Below, piece by piece: positions 13,919-21,761 of a stretch of DNA of 22,007 bases. Positions within the stretch are counted from its first letter, which is position 1; each line of letters begins with the position of its first letter. The position numbers and the translations under genes were made by a program. Source of the stretch: Chth-196 sp044376515 (GTDB lineage: Bacteria > Verrucomicrobiota > Verrucomicrobiia > Chthoniobacterales > Chthoniobacteraceae); the NCBI GenBank assembly GCA_044376515.1, contig JBILKV010000061.1:1-22007 (forward strand). Reading direction: 5' to 3'. The notes under the pieces are model-generated. The model was given only the letters and a program-made list of their open reading frames with translations, was not told the origin of the DNA and made no database searches.

Positions 13919-16468
13919 CTATTTCATCTGAAAGACGTCACTCTGCACAACTCCGTGCACCAATGAGCGCAGGCCGTATTCGTCTCTGGCAGTCGATTCG
14001 ACGATCGCTTGGACCGCTGGCGTGTCCACGGCAGTGGCGGGCTGGCCGGTGGCGTAAGTGACGAGGTGGCGGACGAGGCCCTGAGCAAGTTGAGCGGGAT
14101 TTTTGGCGAGCCTTGCCCGGACCTCGGCGATGCCTTGGAAGGGCTTGCCATCCGGAGTGACGCCGGCGCTATCCACGGGCAGACCGTTTTCCCAGGTGGG
14201 GGCTTTGCGCTGATGGGGCGGCAAGCCGATGACTGAGGGGTTGGGCCTGCGGTAGGCGGTCCGGTAGGCTCCGGTGACGTCGAAGCTCTCCAGCGCGAAG
14301 CCGTAACCATCGAACTTGGAGTGGCAGGCCTTGCAGGAGCCGTTGCTGCTGTGCTGGGCAATTTGCTCGCGCAACGTTGTGGCGCCACGGATGTCGGGAG
14401 TGACACTGCCGGCAGTGGGCGGCGGCGGCGGGATTTTGAGGCCCAACAGCCGGTCTGCAAGCCAGACCCCCCGTTTGATCGGAGAGGTATTGGTGCCGTT
14501 GGCAGTGACTTTCATGGTTGCGGACTGGGTCCACACACCGCCAAACGGGGTGTCGGGTGGCAGTTCGACAAGGCGGAGCTCGAAGCCTTCGCACGCGGGC
14601 AGTCCGTAATGCTTGGCGAGGCTTTCATTGAGCAGCGCCCACCTTGGGGCGACGAGATCCACGACGCTGAGGTTCTTGGCGAGCATGTGGCGGAAGCTGG
14701 CCTGCGTCTCCATGGCGCTGGAGAGTTTCAAATAGTCGTTGTATTCGGGGTACACGTAACCATCTGGAGAAGTGCTGTCCAAGGCCCAGAGACCGAGCCA
14801 TTGATCGGTGAAGTCCTTGATGAAACGCTCGGCTTTCGGCGACGCGAGGAGGCGCTCGGTTTGCTCACGCAGCGTCTCGGCGTTGCTTAGCTTGCCCTGC
14901 CGGGCCTGGGCGAGGAGTTCCTCGTCGGGCGTGGAGTTGGTCAGGAAATACGACAGGCGGCTGGCGAGGGCAAACTCGTTGAGACGGCCGGGCTGTTCGA
15001 TAATCGAGAGGCTGTCCGGAGCGGTCATGAGTTTGACGATGGAATTGGCGAAAACGGCGCGGGGGAGTTCGCCGGCATCCAGACGCTCAAAGAAGGATTG
15101 CACGGAACGCGTGGCTTCGGCGGCAGTAAGATCACGGCGGAAAAAGCGTGCCCCGATCCGGCGGAATGTTTTTTCCAAGGACAGGCCAAGCTGCTCACGA
15201 CCCGCACCGCTCAAAGGAAACGGCTCATTGGGTTTGCCTGAGTACGCTAAAATCTGCTTTTTATCTCCGTCTGGCCCTTCCACGGCGAGGAGCGCTTTTT
15301 TCAGATCCCAGGGTTGCGCCTCGATCAGATTGCGCAGCGGTTCGGAAAAATCAGCCATCAGAAACCGGTATCCGGGCAGGGGCAGTTCCGGTTCAGTGAT
15401 GTCCACCCACTGGATGGCGAGGCCGGGGCCGGTGCCACGTGCGCTGGCGAGGGTGTTTTTGGGCACGGGCACTCCAAGGCCAAAGGGCACGAGGCGAAAG
15501 TTGTCTGCGACGGGTGAGGTGTCGTTGTTCGGTGCGGTGCGGAAATAGACCTCTGTCTCCAGAACCGTGGGTTTGCCGGGAGGGGCGCTCATCGTTCCTA
15601 CGAGGCTTACCATCTGCGGGTAGGCGCCCGTATGCCCGGCATAGATGCCGAAGGCGAGAGGCTTGTCGGTTTGATAGCCATAGACGGACAAGCGCAGTTT
15701 GTGGACGCCGGGCACGCGAATGGGAGGGGCTCTGAACCCGCCCTTTTCGTCCCTGATGCCGATGGGCCCTGAGTTCAGATCGGAATTAAAGGACACCATC
15801 GTGCCATCGGGCAGTTCCAGAAGGTGCCCCTTCGACTGTTCGCTCGGTCTGGCATGCGCTCGAGTGGTTCCGTTGGTTTTCGGGTCGGCCGTTTTGGGCG
15901 CGGTGAGCAGTGTGTGGAGGGTATCCTCCGCCGTTTTTATAAAGCCCTCGATTCCTGACGCGGAAAACGGCAGCGCCTCGCTGACCTTATCGTAACCATC
16001 CACGCGGCCATCCAGCGGCAGATTGCGGTTCACGGCAGGACGGATGCCGAGAATGTCGAACACCGTGTTGCCCCATTCTTCGCGAGACAGGCGGCGCAAG
16101 TGGCTGCGGCCCTCGCGCCGATGAATACCGCCGATTTCGTTGAAAAGCGGACCACGTACCCAGCCGATCACCGCCCTGCGTTGTGCAGGCGTGAGCGGCT
16201 CTTCATCCTCGGGCGGCATGATCCCTGTCTCGACCTGCTCCGCCATGCGCATCCATAGGGAGGCTTCGGCGCTGAGTTGCTCTCGCGTGCGGGCCGCCGT
16301 GAAGTTGATATTCGCGTTCTGCTTCGACTTGCCGTGACATTGCGCGCAATGCTTGTTGAGAACCGGTTGCACATCCTTTCTGAAGGAGTCGACAGGGTCG
16401 GCTGGGAGCACACTCTGGGCGTGGCACGCTACAGAAAGGACAACAAAGCAAAGGAGGGAGATCTTCAT
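13919..16468 (-). CDS. PSCyt/DUF1592 multidomain secreted cytochrome-like protein (second copy)
   Basis: 849 residues. Signal sequence MKISLLCFVVLSVACHAQS; cleavage after CHA is likeliest, though the nearby cysteine leaves a lipoprotein reading open. CxxCH haem motifs: CAQCH at 41-45 and CKACH at 712-716. Domain order is PSCyt, DUF1587 (SHLRRLSREEWGNTVFDIL), a beta-rich insert of about 200 residues, DUF1595 (IGARFFRRDLTAAEA), DUF1592 (ASRLSYFLTNSTPDEELL), DUF1588 around the second haem motif (KFDGYGFALESFDVTGAYR) and DUF1585 at the C-terminus. It is diverged from the copy at 3401-5809, so the two are paralogues and not a recent duplication. The DUF1552 gene ends 19 bp upstream and the DUF1080 gene follows 18 bp downstream. 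Confidence 0.94.
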   Translation of the reverse strand: MKISLLCFVVLSVACHAQSVLPADPVDSFRKDVQPVLNKHCAQCHGKSKQNANINFTAARTREQLSAEASLWMRMAEQVETGIMPPEDEEPLTPAQRRAVIGWVRGPLFNEIGGIHRREGRSHLRRLSREEWGNTVFDILGIRPAVNRNLPLDGRVDGYDKVSEALPFSASGIEGFIKTAEDTLHTLLTAPKTADPKTNGTTRAHARPSEQSKGHLLELPDGTMVSFNSDLNSGPIGIRDEKGGFRAPPIRVPGVHKLRLSVYGYQTDKPLAFGIYAGHTGAYPQMVSLVGTMSAPPGKPTVLETEVYFRTAPNNDTSPVADNFRLVPFGLGVPVPKNTLASARGTGPGLAIQWVDITEPELPLPGYRFLMADFSEPLRNLIEAQPWDLKKALLAVEGPDGDKKQILAYSGKPNEPFPLSGAGREQLGLSLEKTFRRIGARFFRRDLTAAEATRSVQSFFERLDAGELPRAVFANSIVKLMTAPDSLSIIEQPGRLNEFALASRLSYFLTNSTPDEELLAQARQGKLSNAETLREQTERLLASPKAERFIKDFTDQWLGLWALDSTSPDGYVYPEYNDYLKLSSAMETQASFRHMLAKNLSVVDLVAPRWALLNESLAKHYGLPACEGFELRLVELPPDTPFGGVWTQSATMKVTANGTNTSPIKRGVWLADRLLGLKIPPPPPTAGSVTPDIRGATTLREQIAQHSSNGSCKACHSKFDGYGFALESFDVTGAYRTAYRRPNPSVIGLPPHQRKAPTWENGLPVDSAGVTPDGKPFQGIAEVRARLAKNPAQLAQGLVRHLVTYATGQPATAVDTPAVQAIVESTARDEYGLRSLVHGVVQSDVFQMK

Positions 16469-16487
16469 ATTTTGACGGTCGAACGGA

Positions 16488-17747
16488 TCAAATCAGACCG
16501 TCGATGGTTCCCTCGCCCGAGCCGAATTTCCCTGTTTCAACCCCGAACTGTTGGAGCATGTTGACGAAGAGCTTACCCAGCGGCGTGTTGTTTTTCACAT
16601 CACCGGCGACATGCCGACCGTGCTTGTAGCCGCCGCCCGCCAAGAGGATGGGCAGATTGCTGGTGCCGTGACCACTGGCATCGCCGAGATTGCTGCCGAT
16701 GAGCACCTGGGTGCTTTCAAGCAGACTGGCGGCGCCCACCTTTGTTTCCTTCAGGCTGGTCAGAAGTTCACGGAAGGCGTTCATTTTCACCTTCTCGATG
16801 ATCTTTAATTTGGCGATCTTCTCCTCGCTTCTGCCGTGATGCGAAAGGTCATGATGGCCCTGATCCACCCCTTCGATGGGTGGTTTCGCGTCCGAACCCC
16901 TGATGTAAACGGTGACCACGCGTGTCGAGTCGGTCTGCAAGGCGAGTTTGGCCAGTTGAAACATGATCCGCGCCCGGCCGATGGAATCGCTGGGGTCAGC
17001 GAAGGGACTGGGATAGCCTTCTGTCGGAAGAGGATCGGTAACCGAGGGCTTCGGGCGATTGATCCAAGCCTCCTCAGCCACGAGTTGCTTCTCCATCTCG
17101 CGTACAGCTTCCGCGTAGTCGGCCAGTTGCTGCCTGTCGTGCCTGCTGACCCCGCGCGCGAGGTCGCCAAGGCGTTCCTTCATGTTATCGAGCAGACTGT
17201 GACCGCTGCGCAGGCGTTGCAGTTCCTTTTCCATTTCATCCTTGGTGCCCGCAAGGAACATTTTCGCGTAAATCTGCGACGGTCTGGTCAGGGCTGGGAT
17301 GTTCGCCCCCGTTGCAGTGTAGGAGAGAGGACTGCCGTTGAGCGTGCTGAAGGTAAGCAGCGGAAAGCGGGTGGCTCCGGCGACATGCTGGGAGGCCACC
17401 ACATCCAGAGACACCGTGTTGCGAAAGCCTGGTTGGGTCGGTCGCTTGGCACTGGTGAGAAAACAGGCTTCAGAGGCGTGATCGCCGCCGATGTCCGGAT
17501 GCGAGATGCCGGAGAAAACCGTAAATTCATTGCGGAAGTCTTTTAGTATCTGAAGGTATTCGCTCACCTCGTAATCCGTCCCCGCGGTGTTCGGAAAGAA
17601 CGCCGGCCCATACAGACCAAAGTTTGTGCACACATTGATGATGCGCTTGGGCGGCGTGAGGGTGCTGCCTTTGGCGAAAGTCTCCAGCCACGGGAGCGCG
17701 AGGAAGGTGGAAGCCGTGCGCAGGAACTGGCGGCGGTTTGTTTTCAT
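16488..17747 (-). CDS. DUF1552 family protein with Tat signal (second copy)
   Basis: 419 residues from the ATG; a TTG two codons earlier is also in frame. The Tat motif NRRQFLR lies at residues 4-10, followed by the hydrophobic TASTFLALPWL. DUF1552 hallmarks: 'PKRIINVCTNFGLYGPAFFP' near the start, 'EFTVFSGISHPDIGGDH', 'ALQTDSTRVVTVYI', 'GHHDLSHHG', 'LIGSNLGDASGHGTSNLPILLAGG' and a C-terminal 'LFVNMLQQFGVETGKFGSGEG'. It is first in a DUF1552-DUF1592-DUF1080 operon, the reverse order of the pair at 1964-5809. Function is unestablished; the conserved histidines suggest metal binding, which is inference. Confidence 0.93.
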   Translation of the reverse strand: MKTNRRQFLRTASTFLALPWLETFAKGSTLTPPKRIINVCTNFGLYGPAFFPNTAGTDYEVSEYLQILKDFRNEFTVFSGISHPDIGGDHASEACFLTSAKRPTQPGFRNTVSLDVVASQHVAGATRFPLLTFSTLNGSPLSYTATGANIPALTRPSQIYAKMFLAGTKDEMEKELQRLRSGHSLLDNMKERLGDLARGVSRHDRQQLADYAEAVREMEKQLVAEEAWINRPKPSVTDPLPTEGYPSPFADPSDSIGRARIMFQLAKLALQTDSTRVVTVYIRGSDAKPPIEGVDQGHHDLSHHGRSEEKIAKLKIIEKVKMNAFRELLTSLKETKVGAASLLESTQVLIGSNLGDASGHGTSNLPILLAGGGYKHGRHVAGDVKNNTPLGKLFVNMLQQFGVETGKFGSGEGTIDGLI

Positions 17748-18530
17748 TTTCAATAATTTTGAGAATTCATTTGCTGGAAGGCAACATTTGTCGTTGCCGG
17801 TTCCTGGCCGGACTCGGCCGGACCAGAGAGGTGGCAGAAAATTTGGAGAAGTGCCGTGAGCCAGGCTGAAAATCCGCCTCAGATGCCTAGCTTCTGGTGA
17901 GCAAAAATGACCCGACGTTTCTCACTCAAAGGAACGTGGACGGTTAATTTTTGAAAGCCAAGACAGGCGGGATCTCCGTAATCGAGAGCGTCACTACAAT
18001 ATTGAACCAGATCCCCCAGAGCCACACTGAAGGGCCAGACGCCTTCCAGTCTTTTGCTCCGAAGGGCAGCTTTGACGAGTGCGCCATGTCTGGGAAACTG
18101 CTGCGCCTCCAGGCGGACTGCGCAAATCAGTGCGAGGGCGATATCGGAGGGCGATTCGGGAACGCGATGGAGATGACTGCCCGCGCCCACTGCCACGACA
18201 AGCGCAGGAGCATCGTCACCGACATCCCCACCAAAAGGCCCCGCCAGCCAAAGCACTGAGGGCGGTGTGTTTCGAAAAGGCGGAATAAGCCGCAAATCAA
18301 AACCGTACGGCTTTGGCGCGTTCTGTCGCCCGGGGCACAGACGCCCGATTTTTGAAACGTTTCTTCCCCCTTTTTACCTCTCTCAACTGGCCTCACTCGG
18401 GCGGTTGATGTTTCCCCGAAATTCGGGAAATCTGGCAACTTCTCCGCGGCTTTCTGCACTCCGGGTCTCATATTCCGTGAAACTGCTGGAGCTTCCGCAA
18501 ACGGCCTGCCTCACCCCCCCCACCGCGAGG
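17748..18530. other. Long stretch with no confident gene; promoter-side dyads
   Basis: About 780 bp upstream of the second operon. A 138-codon minus-strand frame (18295 to 17879, beginning MRLIPPFRNTPPS) and a 102-codon plus-strand frame (17951-18259) overlap each other. Neither has a recognised domain, a signal sequence or clearly superior codon use, so I list neither as a gene. Small hairpins occur at 17780-17798 and 17806-17819, and AAGCCG/CGGCTT arms at 18287-18313. Confidence 0.5.
17780..17819 (-). promoter_or_regulatory. Paired dyads upstream of the second cytochrome operon
   Basis: Two adjacent inverted repeats lie 33-72 bp upstream of the DUF1552 start: GGCAAC-atttgtc-GTTGCC (17780-17798) and GGCCG-gact-CGGCC (17806-17819). 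Their position fits an operator or a 5' leader structure. No T-run marks either as a terminator. Confidence 0.35.
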
Positions 18531-19361
18531 CTACTTCGTTTCCACGACTACAATGGTCGCGGCATGCTTCATGGCAGGGCTTTTGATCAGCTTGAAGCTT
18601 TTGCGGTCAGGGCTGATGACGCGAATCACCGCCGAGAGGCATTCGCTCACATAGATCGTCCCGTCGGCCATCCTTGCGAAACCGGACGGCCAGTTGAGCA
18701 ACTCCTCCTTGGGACCGTCGATGCCGCCGTATTTCCAGACTGTTTTCCCGCCGGCATCCACCTCGGTGAGAAAGTAGCCTTTCTGGCCGGCGCCCGCACC
18801 GCTGGAAATGAGCGTGTTCCCGTTTGCAAGCCGCTGGGCGAGGTAGGGGAAGGGCAGTTCGTAATTCCAAACGATCTCCTTGGCTGGGTTTACCTCCAGC
18901 ACGACGTGCTTGGTGGAGGCGCAGATGAGAATGTTGCCGTTTTCGAGGGCCCGCACCTGGCGCATGCCGGCCTTGTCGGGGACTTCATACCTCCAGACAA
19001 CTTCCTTCGCAGGGGTGACGATCAACACGGCGTGAGCGCCGTTGTCGGCGATCATGGTGTTGCCATTGGCAAGGCGCTGGCAGGCCTCGGCGCTTTGGAC
19101 AACGGGCGCACCGACTTCCCAGACAATCTGCTTGTCAGGGGTCACCTCCTGAACGGCACCGGGATTGATCAACACGTTGCCATTTGGCAGCAACTGCACA
19201 TCATGGGCGTTCCGGTTGGGGAAATCCCAGAGGGGCGTGCCGTCTTCCCTGAATTTGACCACCTTGCCGTTGTTGTGGTCAGCGGCGTAGATATGAACCT
19301 CCGCTTGCACCGCGGTTGTGGCGAGGGAGGCGACAAAAAAGAGTGCGGCGGCTTTAAACAT
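18531..19361 (-). CDS. Secreted beta-propeller protein (PQQ-/ASST-like repeats)
   Basis: 276 residues from the ATG that begins MFKAAALFFVASLATTAVQAE, a Sec signal peptide; an upstream extension of 39 codons in the same frame is cysteine- and arginine-rich and rejected. At least four blade-like repeats of about 45 residues follow the pattern 'LxNGNxLI...V.P.K.IVW.YE': around LLPNGNVLI, RLANGNTMI, ALENGNILI and RLANGNTLI. A fifth ends with 'ARMADGTIYVSE'. The repeats match the PQQ-like/arylsulfotransferase-like propeller group. No catalytic residues can be assigned, so a binding or scaffold role in the periplasm is as likely as an enzyme. It is divergent from the pterin dehydratase gene, with about 200 bp between the starts. 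Confidence 0.87.
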   Translation of the reverse strand: MFKAAALFFVASLATTAVQAEVHIYAADHNNGKVVKFREDGTPLWDFPNRNAHDVQLLPNGNVLINPGAVQEVTPDKQIVWEVGAPVVQSAEACQRLANGNTMIADNGAHAVLIVTPAKEVVWRYEVPDKAGMRQVRALENGNILICASTKHVVLEVNPAKEIVWNYELPFPYLAQRLANGNTLISSGAGAGQKGYFLTEVDAGGKTVWKYGGIDGPKEELLNWPSGFARMADGTIYVSECLSAVIRVISPDRKSFKLIKSPAMKHAATIVVVETK

Positions 19362-19564
19362 GGGGGATTTTTCGTTGATGGAGGCTCGGTCGTTGAGAAG
19401 GTTGTAGCATGGTGAACAGCGTTGCAAGAGGCTGGGCGTGGGTTTGAATTGGAGACAGCACCAATCAGGGAAAGACACTTTTGCACTTTCGAACCACGTT
19501 TGACGCTTCGTTGGGTCGGGAGCGCTCCTGCTGCCCCCAAACGCCGCGCCTCTCCATTCTGACC

Positions 19565-19828
19565 ATGCTCCTCACCCCCGCTGAAATCGAAATGGCGCTC
19601 CGGTCCCTGCCGGGATGGAGCAGCGACGGTATGTCGCTCCGCCGCACCTATACCTTTACCGGCTTCCCAGAGGCCGTCGCCTTCGTCAACCGCCTTGCCG
19701 GCCCTGCCGAGGCACAAGGCCATCACCCCGACATTTCCGTCTCCTACAACCGCGTCACCCTCAGCCTTACCACCCACGACGCTGGTGGCCTTACGGCCAA
19801 GGATCTAGCCCTGGCCCGGGCTCTCTGA
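19565..19828 (+). CDS. phhB: Pterin-4a-carbinolamine dehydratase
   Basis: 87 residues from the ATG giving MLLTPAEIEMALRSLPGW; a longer frame upstream reads through untypical residues. The family signature is complete: Glu49-x3-His53-His54-Pro55, Tyr61, His71 and Asp80, in the sequence EAQGHHPDISVSY...TTHDAGGLTAKD. The enzyme dehydrates 4a-hydroxytetrahydropterin to quinonoid dihydropterin, recycling the cofactor of aromatic amino acid hydroxylases; in bacteria without such a hydroxylase the role is unclear. It is slightly shorter than many homologues but ends at the usual C-terminal helix (KDLALARAL). No hydroxylase gene is visible nearby. Soluble and cytoplasmic. Confidence 0.92.
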   Translation: MLLTPAEIEMALRSLPGWSSDGMSLRRTYTFTGFPEAVAFVNRLAGPAEAQGHHPDISVSYNRVTLSLTTHDAGGLTAKDLALARAL

Positions 19829-20169
19829 GGAGGACGCGTCACGAGCGAATCAGTGCGGAACGCCGCAAAACGCTGGGCATGGGCACCGCCTGAGGGCAGA
19901 CGTTTTGGCACTCTTCGGTCGAGAACCGCGAATGGTGCTCCGTGTCGTGGCTTTGAAGCCCGGATGCGCGTAACCTTGATGGCCTATTTTAAAGTCCTCG
20001 AGGAGAAGCTTTGCCCGCTTTGCGACCGTGCGGCGGATGGAGTTGACGTGCGGTACGAGGTTGCCGACGCCGGGGAACTGTGCCGGCGGGGAGCCCTCCC
20101 CCGATCTCACACAGAACTCTGTTTGCGAACTTCCTCGACAACCAACCAACCATGTGGTTGATTCGAAAA
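19829..20169. other. Intergenic stretch before the toxin-antitoxin pair
   Basis: About 340 bp. I find no gene with a recognisable product; short frames on both strands lack motifs. No T-tailed hairpin follows the dehydratase gene. The final part contains the dyad next to the antitoxin start. Confidence 0.5.
20147..20160 (+). promoter_or_regulatory. Candidate autoregulatory operator of the TA pair
   Basis: CAACCA and TGGTTG form a 6-bp inverted repeat around TG, ending 9 bp before the proposed antitoxin ATG. Phd-type antitoxins bind short palindromes at their own promoters, so the place is right; the short arms make chance occurrence possible. Confidence 0.35.
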
Positions 20170-20436
20170 ATGAAAGTCGTGGGTATTTTTGAGGCAAAAA
20201 CCAAGTTTACGGCGCTTTGTGAGGAAGTGGTCCGAACGGGAATGCCCACCTTGGTCCAAAAACGGGGACGGCCGCTGGTGGTCGTCACGCCCGCTCCTTC
20301 AGGAATAGGCGCTCCCCGCGAGGATATCCTTCAGGAATGGGTTCACTGGGAGGCGAATCACACGCAGGAGCGCGGAGATTTCCCTGAGGTATGGAAGATG
20401 CGCGGCGAGGTGTCGCAAAACCCGCTCGAAGATTGA
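20170..20436 (+). CDS. Phd/YefM-type antitoxin
   Basis: 88 residues starting MKVVGIFEAKTKFTALCEEV. An ATG 18 bp earlier would add MWLIRK, but the chosen start matches the usual 'MK.V.iFEAKt.fs.L..eV' beginning. The N-terminal half has the Phd/YefM DNA-binding fold signature, ending in 'VQKRGRPLVVVTP'. The C-terminal half (from about residue 50) is the charged, probably disordered toxin-neutralising tail. The stop codon overlaps the toxin start (TGATG), which allows translational coupling and proper stoichiometry. Together with the next gene it forms a type II toxin-antitoxin module, likely self-repressed through the dyad next to its start. Confidence 0.9.
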   Translation: MKVVGIFEAKTKFTALCEEVVRTGMPTLVQKRGRPLVVVTPAPSGIGAPREDILQEWVHWEANHTQERGDFPEVWKMRGEVSQNPLED

Positions 20437-20843
20437 TGCCGGACTACTTGCTGGATACTTCGGTTTTTTCCCAACCGTTGAGACGAAAACCTGTAACGCG
20501 AGCCCTCGAGCGCTGGCGGGACGCAGGTGACTTTTATTGCAAGACGAGCATTGTGAGCATCGCGGAAGTCGAGTTTGGTTTGAGCTTGGAGGAGAGCCCG
20601 GAGCGACGGGAAAAGTACCAGAGCATTTTGGAGGGGCGGTTGCAGGTTTTAGAGGTGGATGCAGCGGTTTGGTCGGCGTTTGCGAAAATGAAGGCTAGGC
20701 AGCACAAGCGGGGATCGCTGGTTGCCGATTTGGATTTGCTCATAGCGGCTACGGCAGTGACCTACCGCCTAACTGTGGCGACTCTCAACGCCAAGGATTT
20801 CTCAAGAATTGAGGGGCTCGCTTGGGAGGATTGGTCGCAATAA
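20436..20843 (+). CDS. vapC: VapC-type PIN-domain ribonuclease toxin
   Basis: 135 residues, the usual length. PIN-domain acidic residues are all visible: Asp7 (YLLDTSVFS), Glu44 (SIAEVEFGL), Asp100 (ADLDLLIAATA) and Asp121 (LNAKDF), which coordinate the metal ion for RNA cleavage. No frameshift or stop interrupts it, so the toxin should be active. Known VapC proteins cleave tRNA or rRNA and are held inactive by the cognate antitoxin, here the overlapping Phd-type gene; pairing a Phd antitoxin with a PIN toxin is a common combination. Twenty-one bp after the stop the first copy of the local repeat begins, so the 3' side of the module has been a repeat landing site. Confidence 0.92.
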   Translation: MPDYLLDTSVFSQPLRRKPVTRALERWRDAGDFYCKTSIVSIAEVEFGLSLEESPERREKYQSILEGRLQVLEVDAAVWSAFAKMKARQHKRGSLVADLDLLIAATAVTYRLTVATLNAKDFSRIEGLAWEDWSQ

Positions 20844-20864
20844 GACGGGGCGGCGACTGGGACG

Positions 20865-21250
20865 GCGGCGACGGCGACGGGGACAGGCAATTTTTGATAC
20901 AAACGCGCCCGCCTCATGCCCCTTCTACGGAGAGCGCGTCGGTCGTGGCTTCACCCGTCGCCGCCGCCAAGACGCTGCCGCTGTCCCCGCTGCCGCTTGT
21001 TGCCAGTTGTTGCCAGTTGTTGCCAGTTGTTGCGGCGCTCGCTCTCTGGACCTTGTGCCAGACGGTACGCACCAACCAGCTTTCGGATTAAAATGAGCTG
21101 CGACTTGAAAGGACATCGAAGCTTCGCCAGAGAGTCGCAAGCCTGCTCCTCGGTACACTGGGGCGCAGCAGGTGATCAGGATGGCAGACCACGGGGACGT
21201 CGCCCCTGTCGCCCCTGACTCCGCAGTTAAACCAAGAAGAGAATTGAAAG
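20865..21250 (+). repeat. Local repeat copy 1 (386 bp)
   Basis: The repeat begins with GGCGAC-type hexamers leading to GGGGACAGGCAATTTTTG and ends with CAGTTAAACC...GAATTGAAAG. It contains three units of GTTGCCAGTT (20999-21028) and a GC-rich palindromic tail (around 21193-21206, GGGGACGTCGCCCC). CTGTCCCCG near 20981-20989 is inverted relative to CGGGGACAG at the head. Frames inside show no recognisable protein. It abuts copy 2 directly, in the same orientation. Confidence 0.88.
20999..21028 (+). repeat. 10-bp minisatellite, 3 units (in copy 1)
   Basis: GTTGCCAGTT is repeated three times without change. The equivalent site in copy 2 has one unit (21381-21390) and in copy 3 three units (21863-21892), so the array changes length between copies. 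Confidence 0.9.
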
Positions 21251-21612
21251 CGGCGGCGACGGGGACAGGCAATTTTTGATACAAACGCGCCCGCCTCATG
21301 CCCCTTCTACGGAGGGCGCGTCGGTCGTGGCTTCACCCGTCGCCGCCGCCAAGACGCTGCCGCTGTCCCCGCTGCCGCTTGTTGCCAGTTGTTGCGGCGC
21401 TCGCTCTCTGGACCTTGTGCCAGACGGTACGCACCAACCAGCTTTCGGATTAAAATGAGCTGCGACTTGAAAGGACATCGAAGCTTCGCCAGAGAGTCGC
21501 AAGCCTGCTCCTCGGTACACTGGGGCGCAGCAGGTGATCAGGATGGCAGACCACGGGGACGTCGCCCCTGTCGCCCCTGACTCCTCAGTTAAACCAAGAA
21601 GAGAATTGAAAG
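21251..21612 (+). repeat. Local repeat copy 2 (362 bp)
   Basis: Head-to-tail with copy 1. It is nearly identical except for 20 bp fewer in the minisatellite (one unit), one fewer GGCGAC hexamer at the head, and substitutions such as GAGGGCG for GAGAGCG near 21313 and GACTCCTCAG for GACTCCGCAG near 21582. It ends at GAATTGAAAG, after which unique sequence begins. Confidence 0.88.
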
Positions 21613-21629
21613 AAGGGGAGAGTCATCCG

Positions 21630-21658
21630 TTTACTCAGACAAGCGGGTGCGGTATCAT
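21630..21658 (+). promoter_or_regulatory. Putative promoter of truncated vapB-like gene
   Basis: TTTACT and TATCAT are separated by 17 bp, with the -10 element ending 7 bp before the ATG. A transcript starting at normal distance would have almost no leader. It lies in the unique segment between repeat copies 2 and 3. Confidence 0.4.
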
Positions 21659-21665
21659 CAGATGC

Positions 21666-21761
21666 ATGAGAACCACTTTGGACATCGAAGAGGACGTGTT
21701 GCAGGCCGCCAAGGAATTGGCTCAACGAGCGGCGACGGCGACGGGGACAGGCAATTTTTGA
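21666..21761 (+). pseudogene. vapB: VapB-like antitoxin gene interrupted by the repeat
   Basis: The frame begins MRTTLDIEEDVLQAAKELAQR, which matches the N-terminal ribbon-helix-helix part of VapB-type antitoxins (typical 'MRTTLDIDDDVL.AAKELA'). After about 21 codons the coding sequence runs into copy 3 of the repeat and terminates as AATATGTGNF-stop, leaving 31 residues and no toxin-binding tail. The junction near 21729 coincides with the start of the repeat, so insertion is the simplest explanation. The rest of the gene and any toxin partner would lie to the right of the window. A promoter-like pair precedes it. Confidence 0.72.

Noticed and set aside
18267..19415. 382-codon plus-strand frame opposite the beta-propeller gene
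   Set aside because: Antisense shadow; the minus strand has the signal peptide and regular NGN-type blade repeats.
20916..21218. Possible protein encoded within the local repeat
   Set aside because: Frames in all copies are low-complexity (arginine, proline, cysteine runs), and the reading frame is shifted by the 20-bp array difference in copy 2.
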